Source of the DNA: Paraburkholderia nodosa
GTDB taxonomy: Bacteria > Pseudomonadota > Gammaproteobacteria > Burkholderiales > Burkholderiaceae
DNA length: 64,000 bases
Assembly (NCBI RefSeq): GCF_001718195.1
Contig: NZ_MCNV01000009.1
Span: 186,001-250,000 of the forward strand
Direction: 5' to 3'
The translations under genes were made by a program, and so were the position numbers. Numbering within the stretch: position 1 is the stretch's first letter; the number at the start of each line of letters is the position of its first letter. The notes beneath the pieces were generated by a model. That model had not been told where the DNA came from. It worked only from the letters and a program-made list of their open reading frames with translations, and did no database searches. This document shows positions 16,362-24,696 of the stretch, in pieces.

Positions 16362-17468
16362 ATGATCTTCCCGTACCGACTCGAAGCCCGCACGACGCCG
16401 TCGCGCACGGTGCGCATCGCCGTGCCGCTCATCGCGGCGCTGCTCACGCTCGCCATCGGCTTCCTGATCTTCGGCCTCGTGGGCCGCGATCCCTTGCAGG
16501 CGATGCACGCGTTCTTCATCGAACCGCTGTCGAGCATCAACGGCTGGTCCGAGCTCCTGCTCAAGGCCTCGCCGCTATGCCTGATCGCGCTCGGTCTCGC
16601 GGCGGGGTATCGCGCCAACGTGTGGAACATCGGCGCGGAAGGGCAGATGGTGCTGGGCGGCATCGCGGCGAGCGGCGTGGCGATCTATTTCGATCAGGCC
16701 ACGGGCTGGTGGATCCTGTTCCTGATGATGTTCGCGGGCGTGCTGGGCGGCATGGCGTGGGCGGCAATTCCCGCGTGGCTCAAGAGCCGCTTCAACACCA
16801 ACGAGATCCTCACGAGCCTGATGCTCACCTACGTCGCCACGCAGCTACTGATCTGGCTCGTGAGCGGTCCGTGGCGCGACCCGCAGGGCATGAACTTTCC
16901 GCTCTCCGAAATGTTCAGCGGCGACGCGCTCTATCCGACCTTCGGCGGCGACTGGCGCATCCACTGGCTGCGCGGCACGCGCCTGAACGCATCGATCTTC
17001 CTGACGCTCGCGGCCATTCCGCTCGTGTGGCTCTTCATGCGCCGCAGCTTTGCGGGCTATCGCATGAGCGTGGGCGGCCTCGCGCCGCTCGCTGCGCGCT
17101 ATGCGGGCTTCTCCGAGAAGAAGACGATCTGGACCTCGCTGCTGCTTTCCGGCGGCCTCGCCGGCCTCGCGGGCATGGGCGAGATTGCCGGTCCCATCGG
17201 TCAGCTGCAGGCGACCTGGTCGCCGGGCTACGGCTTCACGGCGATCATCGTCGTGTTCGTGGGGCGTCTGCATCCGGTCGGCATCGTGCTCGCGAGCCTC
17301 TTGATGGCGCTGCTCTACCTGGGCGGCGAAGCCGTGCAGACATCGCTGCAATTGCCGCAGGCGCTGTCCGGCGTGTTCCAGGGGCTGCTGCTGTTCTGCC
17401 TGCTCGGCGCGGACCTCTTCGTGAACTATCGCGTGCGCCGCCGTCATCCGGTCGCGGTTGCGAACTGA
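16362..17468 (+). CDS. ABC importer permease 1 (BMP/nucleoside type)
   Basis: Inner-membrane permease of 368 residues with about ten hydrophobic segments, of the BPD_transp_2 / YufP-NupB kind. Characteristic stretches are AGYRANVWNIGAEGQMVLGG near residues 82-101, LKSRFNTNEILTSLMLTYVA and SGGLAGLAGMGEIAGPIGQL. It starts 66 bp after the ATPase gene; the Shine-Dalgarno is weak, but the N-terminus fits the family. It should pair with the second permease (17508-18437) to form the heterodimeric channel. Confidence 0.88.
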   Translation: MIFPYRLEARTTPSRTVRIAVPLIAALLTLAIGFLIFGLVGRDPLQAMHAFFIEPLSSINGWSELLLKASPLCLIALGLAAGYRANVWNIGAEGQMVLGGIAASGVAIYFDQATGWWILFLMMFAGVLGGMAWAAIPAWLKSRFNTNEILTSLMLTYVATQLLIWLVSGPWRDPQGMNFPLSEMFSGDALYPTFGGDWRIHWLRGTRLNASIFLTLAAIPLVWLFMRRSFAGYRMSVGGLAPLAARYAGFSEKKTIWTSLLLSGGLAGLAGMGEIAGPIGQLQATWSPGYGFTAIIVVFVGRLHPVGIVLASLLMALLYLGGEAVQTSLQLPQALSGVFQGLLLFCLLGADLFVNYRVRRRHPVAVAN

Positions 17469-17507
17469 CCAGCGCAAGCCAGAGAACAATCAAACGGGCC
17501 ACACGAC

Positions 17508-18437
17508 ATGGATATCCAGCAAGCCAGCTCGCTCGCCTCGAGCGCCGTCACCGCCGCCATCCCGCTCATGTTCGCGGGCGTGGGCGAACTCGTCACGGAG
17601 AAGTCGGGCGTGCTCAACCTCGGCGTGGAAGGCATGATGCTGATGGGCGCCGTCACGGGCTACGCGGTCACCACCATCACCGGCAACCCATGGCTCGGCC
17701 TCGTTGCGGGTATGGCCGCCGGCATTGCGATGTCGTTGCTGTTCGGCTTTCTCGTGCTCACCATGCTCGCCAACCAGGTCGCCACGGGCCTCTCGCTCAC
17801 GATCTTCGGCGTCGGGCTCTCGGCGTATGTCGGCAAGCCGTACACCTCGGCCGCGACTTCGGCGACCATCGCGGCCTGGCCGATTCCGGGGCTCTCGCAA
17901 CTGCCCGTGGTCGGACAGGCGTTCTTCAGCCTCACGCCTGTCGACTACCTCGCGTTCATCATGTTCGCCGTAGTCGGCTGGTTCCTCTATCGCACGCGCG
18001 CCGGGCTCGTGCTGCGCTCGGTCGGGGAGTCGCCGCAGGTCGCGCATTCGGTGGGCTTTCCCGTGATCGGCGTGCGCTATGGCGCGACCGCCTTCGGCGG
18101 CGCGATGGCGGGCCTCGCGGGCAGCTACTACTCCGTGGTGCAACTGCATCTGTGGCAGGAGCAGATCACCGCAGGGCGCGGCTGGATCGCGCTCGCGCTC
18201 GTCGTGTTTGCGACGTGGCGCCCGGGCCGCCTCCTGATCGGCGCGCTGCTCTTCGGCGCGGTCACGGGCGCGCAGTTCTATGCGCAGGCCGTGGGCGTGC
18301 CGGTGCCCACGCAGTTCCTCGCCATGCTGCCGTACGTCGCGACGATCGTCGTGCTCGTGCTCATTTCGCGCAACCCGAACACGATCCGCCTGAACGCGCC
18401 GGCTTCGCTCGGCAAGTCGTTCTTTGGGGCCGCATAG
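17508..18437 (+). CDS. ABC importer permease 2 (BMP/nucleoside type)
   Basis: Second permease, 309 residues with about eight to nine hydrophobic segments, YufQ/NupC-like. It shows AIPLMFAGVGELVTEKSG, then VLNLGVEGMMLMGAV, the standard start of this subunit, and the GVRYGATAFGGAMAGLAGSY motif. It follows the first permease by 39 bp and is separated from the binding protein by about 91 bp. That larger gap may hold a processing or secondary initiation point, a common feature before highly expressed binding proteins; I see no clear promoter there. Confidence 0.88.
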   Translation: MDIQQASSLASSAVTAAIPLMFAGVGELVTEKSGVLNLGVEGMMLMGAVTGYAVTTITGNPWLGLVAGMAAGIAMSLLFGFLVLTMLANQVATGLSLTIFGVGLSAYVGKPYTSAATSATIAAWPIPGLSQLPVVGQAFFSLTPVDYLAFIMFAVVGWFLYRTRAGLVLRSVGESPQVAHSVGFPVIGVRYGATAFGGAMAGLAGSYYSVVQLHLWQEQITAGRGWIALALVVFATWRPGRLLIGALLFGAVTGAQFYAQAVGVPVPTQFLAMLPYVATIVVLVLISRNPNTIRLNAPASLGKSFFGAA

Positions 18438-18528
18438 GTGCGGTTGCTTAAGACGGGCAATCTATCGGGAATACTAACCAAAACGCCTTGAACGCTCGCA
18501 GTTCCCCATTCACGACAGGAGATCCACG

Positions 18529-19614
18529 ATGAAAAAAACCATCCTGACCGCTTTCGCCGTCGCCGCCACGTGCGGCACGGCGGCCCTCGCGCCCGTGGCC
18601 CACGCCGCCGACGCGCCGGGCGTCGCGTTCGTCTATCTCGGCAATCCGGGCGATGCCGGCTGGACCTTCGCGCACGATCAGGGCTCGAAGGTCGCCGAGC
18701 AGAAGTTCGGCAACAAGATCAAGATCACGCGCGTGGAAAACGTGCCGGAGTCGGCGGACTCGGAGCGCGTGTTCCGCGATCTCGCGAACAAGGGCAACAA
18801 GATCATCTTCGGCACGAGCTTCGGTTACCAGGACTTCCAGCTCAAGGTGGCGAAGGATTTCCCGGACACCGTGTTCCTGCACGCGACGGGCTACAAGAAG
18901 GCGCCGAACTTCGGCACCTATGACGTGCGCATGTATCAGGGCGCGTATCTCGCGGGCGTCGCCGCGGGTTACGCGACGAAGACCAACACGCTCGGTTTCG
19001 TCGCCTCGGTGCCGATTCCCGAAGTCGTGCGCAACATCAACGCGTACACGCTCGGCGCGCGCTCGGTGAATCCGAAGGTGCATACCAAGGTCATCTGGAT
19101 CAACAGCTGGTTCGATCCGGGCAAGGAGAAGCAGGCCGCCGAAACGCTGATCGGCCAGGGCGCCGACGTGCTGCTGCAAAACACCGATTCGAGCGCGACG
19201 CTCGCCACCGCCGAAGAGAAGAAGGTCCACGCGTTCGGCTGGGATTCGAACATGAAGAAGTTCGGCCCGCACGCGCACCTGGGCTCGGTCGAGGCGAACT
19301 GGGGCGTGTACTACGTCGCGGCGATCCAGCAGGTGCTCGATGGCAAGTGGAAGAACGACCCCGTGTGGTGGGGCATTCCGCAAAAGGCCGTCGATCTCGG
19401 CGACGTCAACACGTCCGAGCTCCCGGCAGACGCGCAAAAGGCGGTCGCCGCGAAGCGAGAACAGATCGCGAGCGGCAAGTGGGACGTCTTCACGGGCCCG
19501 ATCAAGGATCAGACGGGCGCAGTCAAGGTTCCGGCCGGCAAGACGCTGACCGACCCGGAACTGCAACGCCTGAACTGGTACGTCGAAGGCGTGGACGGCT
19601 CGCTGCCGAAATAG
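18529..19614 (+). CDS. BMP family ABC substrate-binding protein
   Basis: Periplasmic binding protein of 361 residues. A type I signal peptide is evident: MKKTILTAFAVAATCG core, hydrophobic stretch, and cleavage after AHA at about residue 26. It is therefore a soluble periplasmic protein, without the lipobox seen in Gram-positive PnrA/BmpA relatives. The mature start GVAFVYLGNPGDAGWTFAHD and the later GTSFGYQDF, DVRMYQGAYLAGVAAGY and NTDSSATLATAE segments match the Bmp/PnrA family, which typically binds purine nucleosides. A strong AGGAGA precedes the ATG. Together with the neighbouring purine genes the likely ligand is a nucleoside or nucleobase, by inference. Confidence 0.9.
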   Translation: MKKTILTAFAVAATCGTAALAPVAHAADAPGVAFVYLGNPGDAGWTFAHDQGSKVAEQKFGNKIKITRVENVPESADSERVFRDLANKGNKIIFGTSFGYQDFQLKVAKDFPDTVFLHATGYKKAPNFGTYDVRMYQGAYLAGVAAGYATKTNTLGFVASVPIPEVVRNINAYTLGARSVNPKVHTKVIWINSWFDPGKEKQAAETLIGQGADVLLQNTDSSATLATAEEKKVHAFGWDSNMKKFGPHAHLGSVEANWGVYYVAAIQQVLDGKWKNDPVWWGIPQKAVDLGDVNTSELPADAQKAVAAKREQIASGKWDVFTGPIKDQTGAVKVPAGKTLTDPELQRLNWYVEGVDGSLPK

Positions 19615-19766
19615 GCATATGCCGGGCGCGCTCGCCCGTCCTGCACGGCGCGGGTGCGAGTTGCATTCCTCGTACGATTTCGCCGTGCGTACGCGAAGCG
19701 GCTGCGTGTAGCGCTGAGAGGCGCGCGCAGCCGTTTGACGTTCTAGCAGCGCAACGCAGCGCCGCG

Positions 19767-19976
19767 TCAGTCGTCGATGCGTATGCCGACCTTGATCGTG
19801 ACCTGCCAGTGCGAGACCTGATCGTTTTCGATCAGGCCGCGCGTTTCCACGACCTCGAACCAGTGCAGGTAGCGCAACGTCTTCGATGCCCGCGCGATGG
19901 CGCAACGAATGGCGTCGTCGCTGGACACCTTCGACGAGCCGGTAAGTTCGATCTGCTTGTAGACGTGGTCGTTCAT
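19767..19976 (-). CDS. Dodecin (flavin-binding storage protein)
   Basis: Small protein of 69 residues with the dodecin signature: VYKQIELTGSSKVSSDDAIR, then AIARASKTLRYLHWFEVVE and TRGLIENDQVSHWQVTIKVG. Bacterial dodecins assemble into dodecameric shells that bind riboflavin, FMN or FAD and protect or buffer free flavin. The Trp of the isoalloxazine-stacking site is present in HWFEV. A clear AGGAGA ribosome site lies upstream on the - strand. It is a single-gene unit between the BMP operon and a dehydrogenase, with no evident functional link to either. Confidence 0.93.
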   Translation of the reverse strand: MNDHVYKQIELTGSSKVSSDDAIRCAIARASKTLRYLHWFEVVETRGLIENDQVSHWQVTIKVGIRIDD

Positions 19977-20165
19977 GGCAGAGTCTCCTCGTGGGTCGCG
20001 CGGCGTCGGCGCGTCAATCGAGTATAGGTAACGGACCGGGGCGCAAGGGCAAAGATGAGAGAAGCCCGGCGCCAGTTATCATGACGCCTCGCCCGAAAAC
20101 GAGCATTCGACGTGCCCGTTTTGCAGGCGGGAATGCGCAACGGCGATCGACAGGAGACGGAGAAA

Positions 20166-21065
20166 ATGGACGGGCAGGTGTTGGGTTTTTGCGGACCGGG
20201 GCTGATGGGCGCGCCGATGATCCGTCACTTGCTGCGCGCCGGGCATGCAGTGCGCGTGTGGAACCGCTCGCCGGCGAAGGCGCAGGCGCTGATCGCCGAC
20301 GGCGCGCAGGTGGCCGCGACGCCTGGCGAGCTCGCGCGCGAGGCTGACGTGGTGTTGCTGTGCGTCGCCGACGCGGCGGCGGTCGAGCAGGTGGTGTTCG
20401 GCGAACACGGGCTTTTGGCCGGTACGCCCGGCGCGAGCGTGCGCGTGCGTCGCATCGTCGATCATTCGAGCATTCCTCCCGACGCGACGCGCAGGCTCGC
20501 GGAGCGCGCGGCGGCTTTCGGCGTGGGTTGGATCGACGCGCCGGTGTCGGGCGGCGTGGCGGGCGCGCAAAACGGCACGCTGGCGATCATGGCGGGCGGC
20601 GCAGCGGCCGACGTCGAAGCCGTTACGCCGATCCTCGGCGCCTACGCGGCGCGCGTGACCCATATGGGTGGCGTGGGCGCGGGTCAGACCACCAAGCTGT
20701 GCAACCAGGCCATCGTCACGGCTACGGTCGCCGCAATTGCCGAAGCGGTGAGCCTCGCGCGGCGCAGCGGCATCGAGGCGGCGAAGCTGCCCGAGGCGCT
20801 CGCGGGCGGCTGGGCCGATTCGACGTTGCTGCGCACGTTCGTGCCGCGTATGACGCAAGACGGGTTCGAATCCATCGGCACGCTCAAAACGTTCCAGAAA
20901 GACGTGGACACGATCGCCGCCGCGGCCGCTCAGACCGGCACGCCTATGCCCGTCTCGGGCACGGTCCAGCAATTGCTGCGTCTCGCGGCAGCCATGGGCC
21001 TCGAGCAGGCCGATTTTTCGGGCTTCATCGACGTGCTGCAGACACCGCGCAGCGGCGAAGCGTGA
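20166..21065 (+). CDS. NAD(P)-dependent beta-hydroxyacid dehydrogenase
   Basis: Dehydrogenase of 299 residues in the 3-hydroxyisobutyrate / tartronate semialdehyde reductase family. The N-terminal Rossmann motif is GFCGPGLMGAPM. The substrate-binding signature is DAPVSGGVAGAQNGTLAIM near residues 118-136, and GQTTKLCNQ (about 172-180) contains the catalytic Lys. The ATG at 20166 has AGGAGACGGAG upstream; two upstream ATGs in frame lack such support. Tartronate semialdehyde reductase would fit glyoxylate released by ureidoglycolate lyase, but no glyoxylate carboligase is nearby, so the substrate is left open. Confidence 0.87.
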   Translation: MDGQVLGFCGPGLMGAPMIRHLLRAGHAVRVWNRSPAKAQALIADGAQVAATPGELAREADVVLLCVADAAAVEQVVFGEHGLLAGTPGASVRVRRIVDHSSIPPDATRRLAERAAAFGVGWIDAPVSGGVAGAQNGTLAIMAGGAAADVEAVTPILGAYAARVTHMGGVGAGQTTKLCNQAIVTATVAAIAEAVSLARRSGIEAAKLPEALAGGWADSTLLRTFVPRMTQDGFESIGTLKTFQKDVDTIAAAAAQTGTPMPVSGTVQQLLRLAAAMGLEQADFSGFIDVLQTPRSGEA

Positions 21066-21213
21066 CCTGATCAGGCACCGGCAGGCCTCGCGAGCGATGC
21101 GGCCCCGTTGTAACCGGCGTGCATGGCGGCCTTCACATTGCTCACTTCCTGCCGTGTCATGCTGCGCGGAGCAAGGCTGTCCGCGCGGCTGGAACTCGCG
21201 CGCGAAGTGGCAT

Positions 21214-21237
21214 AACCTGCTAAAATTACAGGTTTTT
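21214..21237 (+). promoter_or_regulatory. Probable ybiT promoter with hairpin overlapping the -10
   Basis: TGCTAAAAT (21218-21226) is an extended -10 element 38 bp before the ybiT GTG. It is framed by AACCTG (21214-21219) and CAGGTT (21229-21234), which form a 6-bp stem followed by five T residues. No convincing -35 was seen, as expected for an extended -10 promoter. Confidence 0.4.
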
Positions 21238-21263
21238 CGTCGATCTACTTTCCGGGACGCGCT

Positions 21264-22856
21264 GTGCTCTCTACCGCCAACATCACCATGCAATTCGGGC
21301 CGAAGCCCTTGTTCGAGAACATCTCGGTCAAATTCGGCGAAGGCAACCGCTATGGCCTGATCGGCGCGAACGGTTGCGGCAAATCCACGTTCATGAAGAT
21401 CCTCGGTGGGGATCTCGAGCAGAGTTCGGGCAACGTCATCCTCGAGCCGAACGTGCGTCTGGGCAAGCTGCGTCAGGACCAGTTCGCGTACGAAGACGTG
21501 CGCGTGCTCGACGTCGTCATGATGGGCCACACCGAAATGTGGGCCGCGATGAGCGAGCGCGACGCGATCTACGCAAACCCCGAAGCCACCGACGACGACT
21601 ACATGCACGCCGCCGAGCTCGAAGCGAAGTTCGCCGAGTACGACGGTTACACGGCCGAAGCGCGCGCGGGCGAACTGCTGCTCGGCATCGGCATCGGCAC
21701 GGAATTCCACAACGGCCCGATGAGCGGCGTGGCGCCGGGCTGGAAGCTGCGCGTGCTGCTCGCGCAGGCGCTGTTCTCGAAGCCGGACGTGCTGCTGCTC
21801 GACGAACCGACCAACAACCTCGACATCAATTCGATCCGCTGGCTGGAAGATGTTCTGAACGAGTACAACTCGACCATGATCATCATCTCCCACGATCGAC
21901 ACTTCCTGAACCAGGTCTGCACGCACATGGCAGACATGGACTACGGCACGCTGAAGGTCTGGCCGGGCAATTACGACGACTACATGCTGGCGTCGACGCA
22001 GGCGCGCGAGCGTCAGCAGGCCGCGAACCAGAAGGCGAAGGAGCGCGTGGCCGACCTGCAGGACTTCGTGCGCCGCTTCTCGGCGAACAAGTCGAAGGCA
22101 CGCCAGGCCACCAGCCGCCTGAAGATGATCGACAAGATCAAGATCGAGGACTTCAAGCCCTCGTCGCGCCAGAACCCGTTCATCCGCTTCGAATTCGAGA
22201 AGAAGCTGCACAACATCGTCGTGGTCGCGGAAGAGATCACGAAGACGTACGAGCGCCGCATCTTCAACAAGCTCAGCATCAGCGTGCAGCCGGGCGAGCG
22301 CATCGCGATCATCGGCGAGAACGGCGCGGGCAAGACCACGCTGCTGCGTTCGCTGCTCGGCAATCTGGCCGTCGACAACGGCTCGGTAAAGTGGGCGGAG
22401 AATGCGAACGTCGGCTACATGCCGCAGGACACGTACGAAGAGTTTCCGGCCGACGTGACGCTGATGGACTGGATCGACCAGTACCGCCAGGAAGGCGACG
22501 ACGAGCAGTCGGTGCGCGGCACGCTGGGCCGTCTGCTCTTCAATGCGGACGACATCAGGAAGTCGGTGAAGGTGCTGTCGGGTGGCGAGAAGGGTCGCAT
22601 GATCTGGGGCAAGCTGATGCTCGGCCGCCACAACGTGCTGCTCATGGACGAGCCGACCAACCACATGGACATGGAATCGATCGAGTCGTTGCAGATCGCG
22701 CTCGAAAAGTTCGAAGGCACGCTTATTTTCGTGTCGCACGACCGCGAGTTCGTGAACGGCCTGGCCAACCGCATCATCGAGGTGAAAACCGATGGCACGG
22801 TCAAGGACTACAGCGGCAACTACGAAGACTTCCTGGTGAGCCAGGGGCTGCAATGA
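21264..22856 (+). CDS. ybiT: ABC-F family ATPase YbiT (ribosome-associated)
   Basis: Soluble protein of 530 residues, the same length as E. coli YbiT. It has two ABC domains and no transmembrane segment, so it acts at the ribosome and not in transport. Domain 1 carries Walker A GANGCGKST (about 34-42) and Walker B VLLLDEPTNNLD, with the YbiT-type MSGVAPGWKLR in place of a standard signature. The charged linker RRFSANKSKARQATSR precedes domain 2, which has Walker A GENGAGKTT, signature LSGGEKGRM and DEPTNHMDMES. ABC-F proteins bind the E site and modulate elongation. The start is GTG at 21264. A strong terminator follows. Confidence 0.95.
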   Translation: MLSTANITMQFGPKPLFENISVKFGEGNRYGLIGANGCGKSTFMKILGGDLEQSSGNVILEPNVRLGKLRQDQFAYEDVRVLDVVMMGHTEMWAAMSERDAIYANPEATDDDYMHAAELEAKFAEYDGYTAEARAGELLLGIGIGTEFHNGPMSGVAPGWKLRVLLAQALFSKPDVLLLDEPTNNLDINSIRWLEDVLNEYNSTMIIISHDRHFLNQVCTHMADMDYGTLKVWPGNYDDYMLASTQARERQQAANQKAKERVADLQDFVRRFSANKSKARQATSRLKMIDKIKIEDFKPSSRQNPFIRFEFEKKLHNIVVVAEEITKTYERRIFNKLSISVQPGERIAIIGENGAGKTTLLRSLLGNLAVDNGSVKWAENANVGYMPQDTYEEFPADVTLMDWIDQYRQEGDDEQSVRGTLGRLLFNADDIRKSVKVLSGGEKGRMIWGKLMLGRHNVLLMDEPTNHMDMESIESLQIALEKFEGTLIFVSHDREFVNGLANRIIEVKTDGTVKDYSGNYEDFLVSQGLQ

Positions 22857-22885
22857 ATTTCGATCGCTGATCGAGGCGTGAAATG

Positions 22886-22917
22886 AAAACGGGCGGCGCG
22901 TGAGCGTCGCCCGTTTT
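22886..22917 (+). terminator. Rho-independent terminator after ybiT
   Basis: AAAACGGGCG pairs with CGCCCGTTTT, with an inner CGC/GCG continuation, and leads into TTTTGTTTTTG. It ends the ybiT transcript. Confidence 0.9.
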
Positions 22918-22955
22918 GTTTTTGGCCTGCGTGCCTTAGCCTACGGCGCGCCCGC

Positions 22956-22983
22956 TTTACGTATGCGTCAACCACGCTAGAAT
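22956..22983 (+). promoter_or_regulatory. Possible promoter for the aldehyde dehydrogenase gene
   Basis: TTTACG at 22956-22961 and TAGAAT at 22978-22983 are separated by 16 bp, 114 bp before the ATG. The hexamers are reasonable for sigma-70 but the assignment is untested. Confidence 0.35.
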
Positions 22984-23097
22984 GCACTGTCGCCGCGGCG
23001 AGCGCCGCGATGAAATCGCGAACGAACACAGAGCTTTGCATGGGATGGCAGTAAGCGCTAAAGCGCAAGCCGCCATCGACAGACAGGAGACAAGTAG

Positions 23098-24531
23098 ATG
23101 AACGACTACACGCAGTTCTACATCAACGGCCAATGGGTCGCCCCGCACGGCAAGGGCACGATCGACGTGATCGATTCGGGCACCGAGGCGGTGATGGGCC
23201 GCATCCCCGAGGGCGTCGAAGCCGATGCCGAAGCGGCCGTCGCCGCAGCACGCGCCGCCTTCGATGGTTGGGCCGCGACGCCCGCCGCCGAGCGCGGGGC
23301 GTATCTGCAAAAAATTGCCGACAATCTCAAGGCCCGCACCGACGAACTCGCGCAGCTGATCGCAGGCGAAGTGGGTATGCCGCTCAAGCTCGCGCGTGCC
23401 ATTCAGGTGGGCGGCCCGGTCTACAACTGGGGCGCTTACGCGCAGCTCGCAAGCGAGTTCCAGTACGAGGAGCGCGTGGGCAACTCGCTCGTCGTGCGCG
23501 AACCGGTGGGCGTCGTCGCGGCTATCACGCCGTGGAACTATCCGCTCAACCAGATCACGCTCAAAGTCGCCGCCGCGCTCGCCGCCGGCTGCACCGTCGT
23601 GCTCAAGCCCTCCGAGGTCGCGCCGCTGAACGCATTCGTGCTCGCCGAGGCCATCCATGACGCCGGCCTGCCCGCGGGCGTGTTCAATCTCGTGACGGGC
23701 TACGGTCCCGTGGTGGGCGAGCTGCTCGCGCGCCATCCGGACGTCGACATGGTGTCGTTCACCGGTTCGACGCGTGCGGGCAAACGTGTGTCGGAAGTCG
23801 CGTCGGCCACGGTCAAGCGCGTCGCGCTGGAGCTGGGCGGAAAATCGGCCTCCGTCGTGCTCGATGACGCCGACTTCGCGGCTGCCGTGAAAGGCACGGT
23901 GGGCGCGTGCTTCCTCAACTCGGGGCAGACCTGTTCGGCCCACACGCGCATGATCGTGCCGGAGTCGCGCTACGAAGAAGCGCGAGACCTCGCGAAGCAG
24001 GCCGCCGAGGCGTTCAAGGTGGGCGACCCGCGCGACGACAAAGCGAAGCTCGGCCCGCTCGCCTCGAAAGTGCAGCAGGAGCGCGTGCTGCACTACATCG
24101 AGCGCGGCATGGCCGACGGCGCCGAACTCGTGACGGGCGGCCCCGGCATGCCGGAAGGCGTGACGCAGGGCTTCTTCGTGAAACCGACCGTGTTCGGCCG
24201 CGTGCCGCGCGACGCGGCCATCGCGCAGGAAGAGATCTTCGGCCCGGTGCTGACGATCCTCACGGCGAAGGACGAAGACGACGCCGTCGCGATCGCCAAC
24301 GACTCGCTCTATGGCCTCGGCGGCGCGGTCTGGGCCGGCAGCGACGAGCGCGCGATGCGCGTGGCACGCCGTATCCGTACGGGCCAGATCGACATCAACG
24401 GCGGCGCCTGGAACATGGCCGCACCCTTCGGCGGCTTCAAACAGTCGGGACACGGCCGCGAAAACGGCGCGTATGGCCTCGAGGAATACCTCGAATACAA
24501 GTCGATGCAGTTCAAGGTGCCGAAGGGCTGA
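23098..24531 (+). CDS. Aldehyde dehydrogenase family protein
   Basis: NAD(P)-dependent aldehyde oxidoreductase of 477 residues, typical ALDH length. The active-site set is intact: PWNYP with Asn near 147, KPSEVAP for cofactor binding near 170, the FTGSTRAG loop, LELGGKS with the general-base Glu near 245, and NSGQTCSA with catalytic Cys near 279. EEIFGPVLTI and PFGGFKQSGHGRENG complete the family. An AGGAGA site precedes the ATG. It stands alone between two terminators, so neighbours give no clue to substrate. Annotation beyond a general, betaine-aldehyde-like ALDH is not justified. Confidence 0.93.
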   Translation: MNDYTQFYINGQWVAPHGKGTIDVIDSGTEAVMGRIPEGVEADAEAAVAAARAAFDGWAATPAAERGAYLQKIADNLKARTDELAQLIAGEVGMPLKLARAIQVGGPVYNWGAYAQLASEFQYEERVGNSLVVREPVGVVAAITPWNYPLNQITLKVAAALAAGCTVVLKPSEVAPLNAFVLAEAIHDAGLPAGVFNLVTGYGPVVGELLARHPDVDMVSFTGSTRAGKRVSEVASATVKRVALELGGKSASVVLDDADFAAAVKGTVGACFLNSGQTCSAHTRMIVPESRYEEARDLAKQAAEAFKVGDPRDDKAKLGPLASKVQQERVLHYIERGMADGAELVTGGPGMPEGVTQGFFVKPTVFGRVPRDAAIAQEEIFGPVLTILTAKDEDDAVAIANDSLYGLGGAVWAGSDERAMRVARRIRTGQIDINGGAWNMAAPFGGFKQSGHGRENGAYGLEEYLEYKSMQFKVPKG

Positions 24532-24592
24532 TGAGGCATCTCGTCGCGCGCTATCGCAAATCTTTTAATACGACGTGTTGATGCAAGTCATG

Positions 24593-24624
24593 AACGCGGA
24601 CTTCTTTGCTGAAGTCCGCGTTTT
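24593..24624 (+). terminator. Rho-independent terminator after the aldehyde dehydrogenase gene
   Basis: A perfect 12-bp stem (AACGCGGACTTC / GAAGTCCGCGTT) with a TTTGCT loop is followed by a T run. Confidence 0.92.
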
Positions 24625-24696
24625 TGTTTGATGTGCGTCAATGTCATATATGGGGTACGCGCGACCATAAGCGCTTTGTCATCGACAGAGCACAAC

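Noticed and set aside
16362..18437. Alternative that the importer is a ribose/sugar transporter
   Set aside because: The ATPase and permeases could suit sugars, but the binding protein is of the BMP/PnrA family, and the neighbours are purine genes; a sugar importer would use a different binding protein family.
20079..22853. Long open frame on the - strand across the dehydrogenase and ybiT
   Set aside because: Crosses two genes and a promoter, and has no motif. Third-position GC bias explains the absence of stops.
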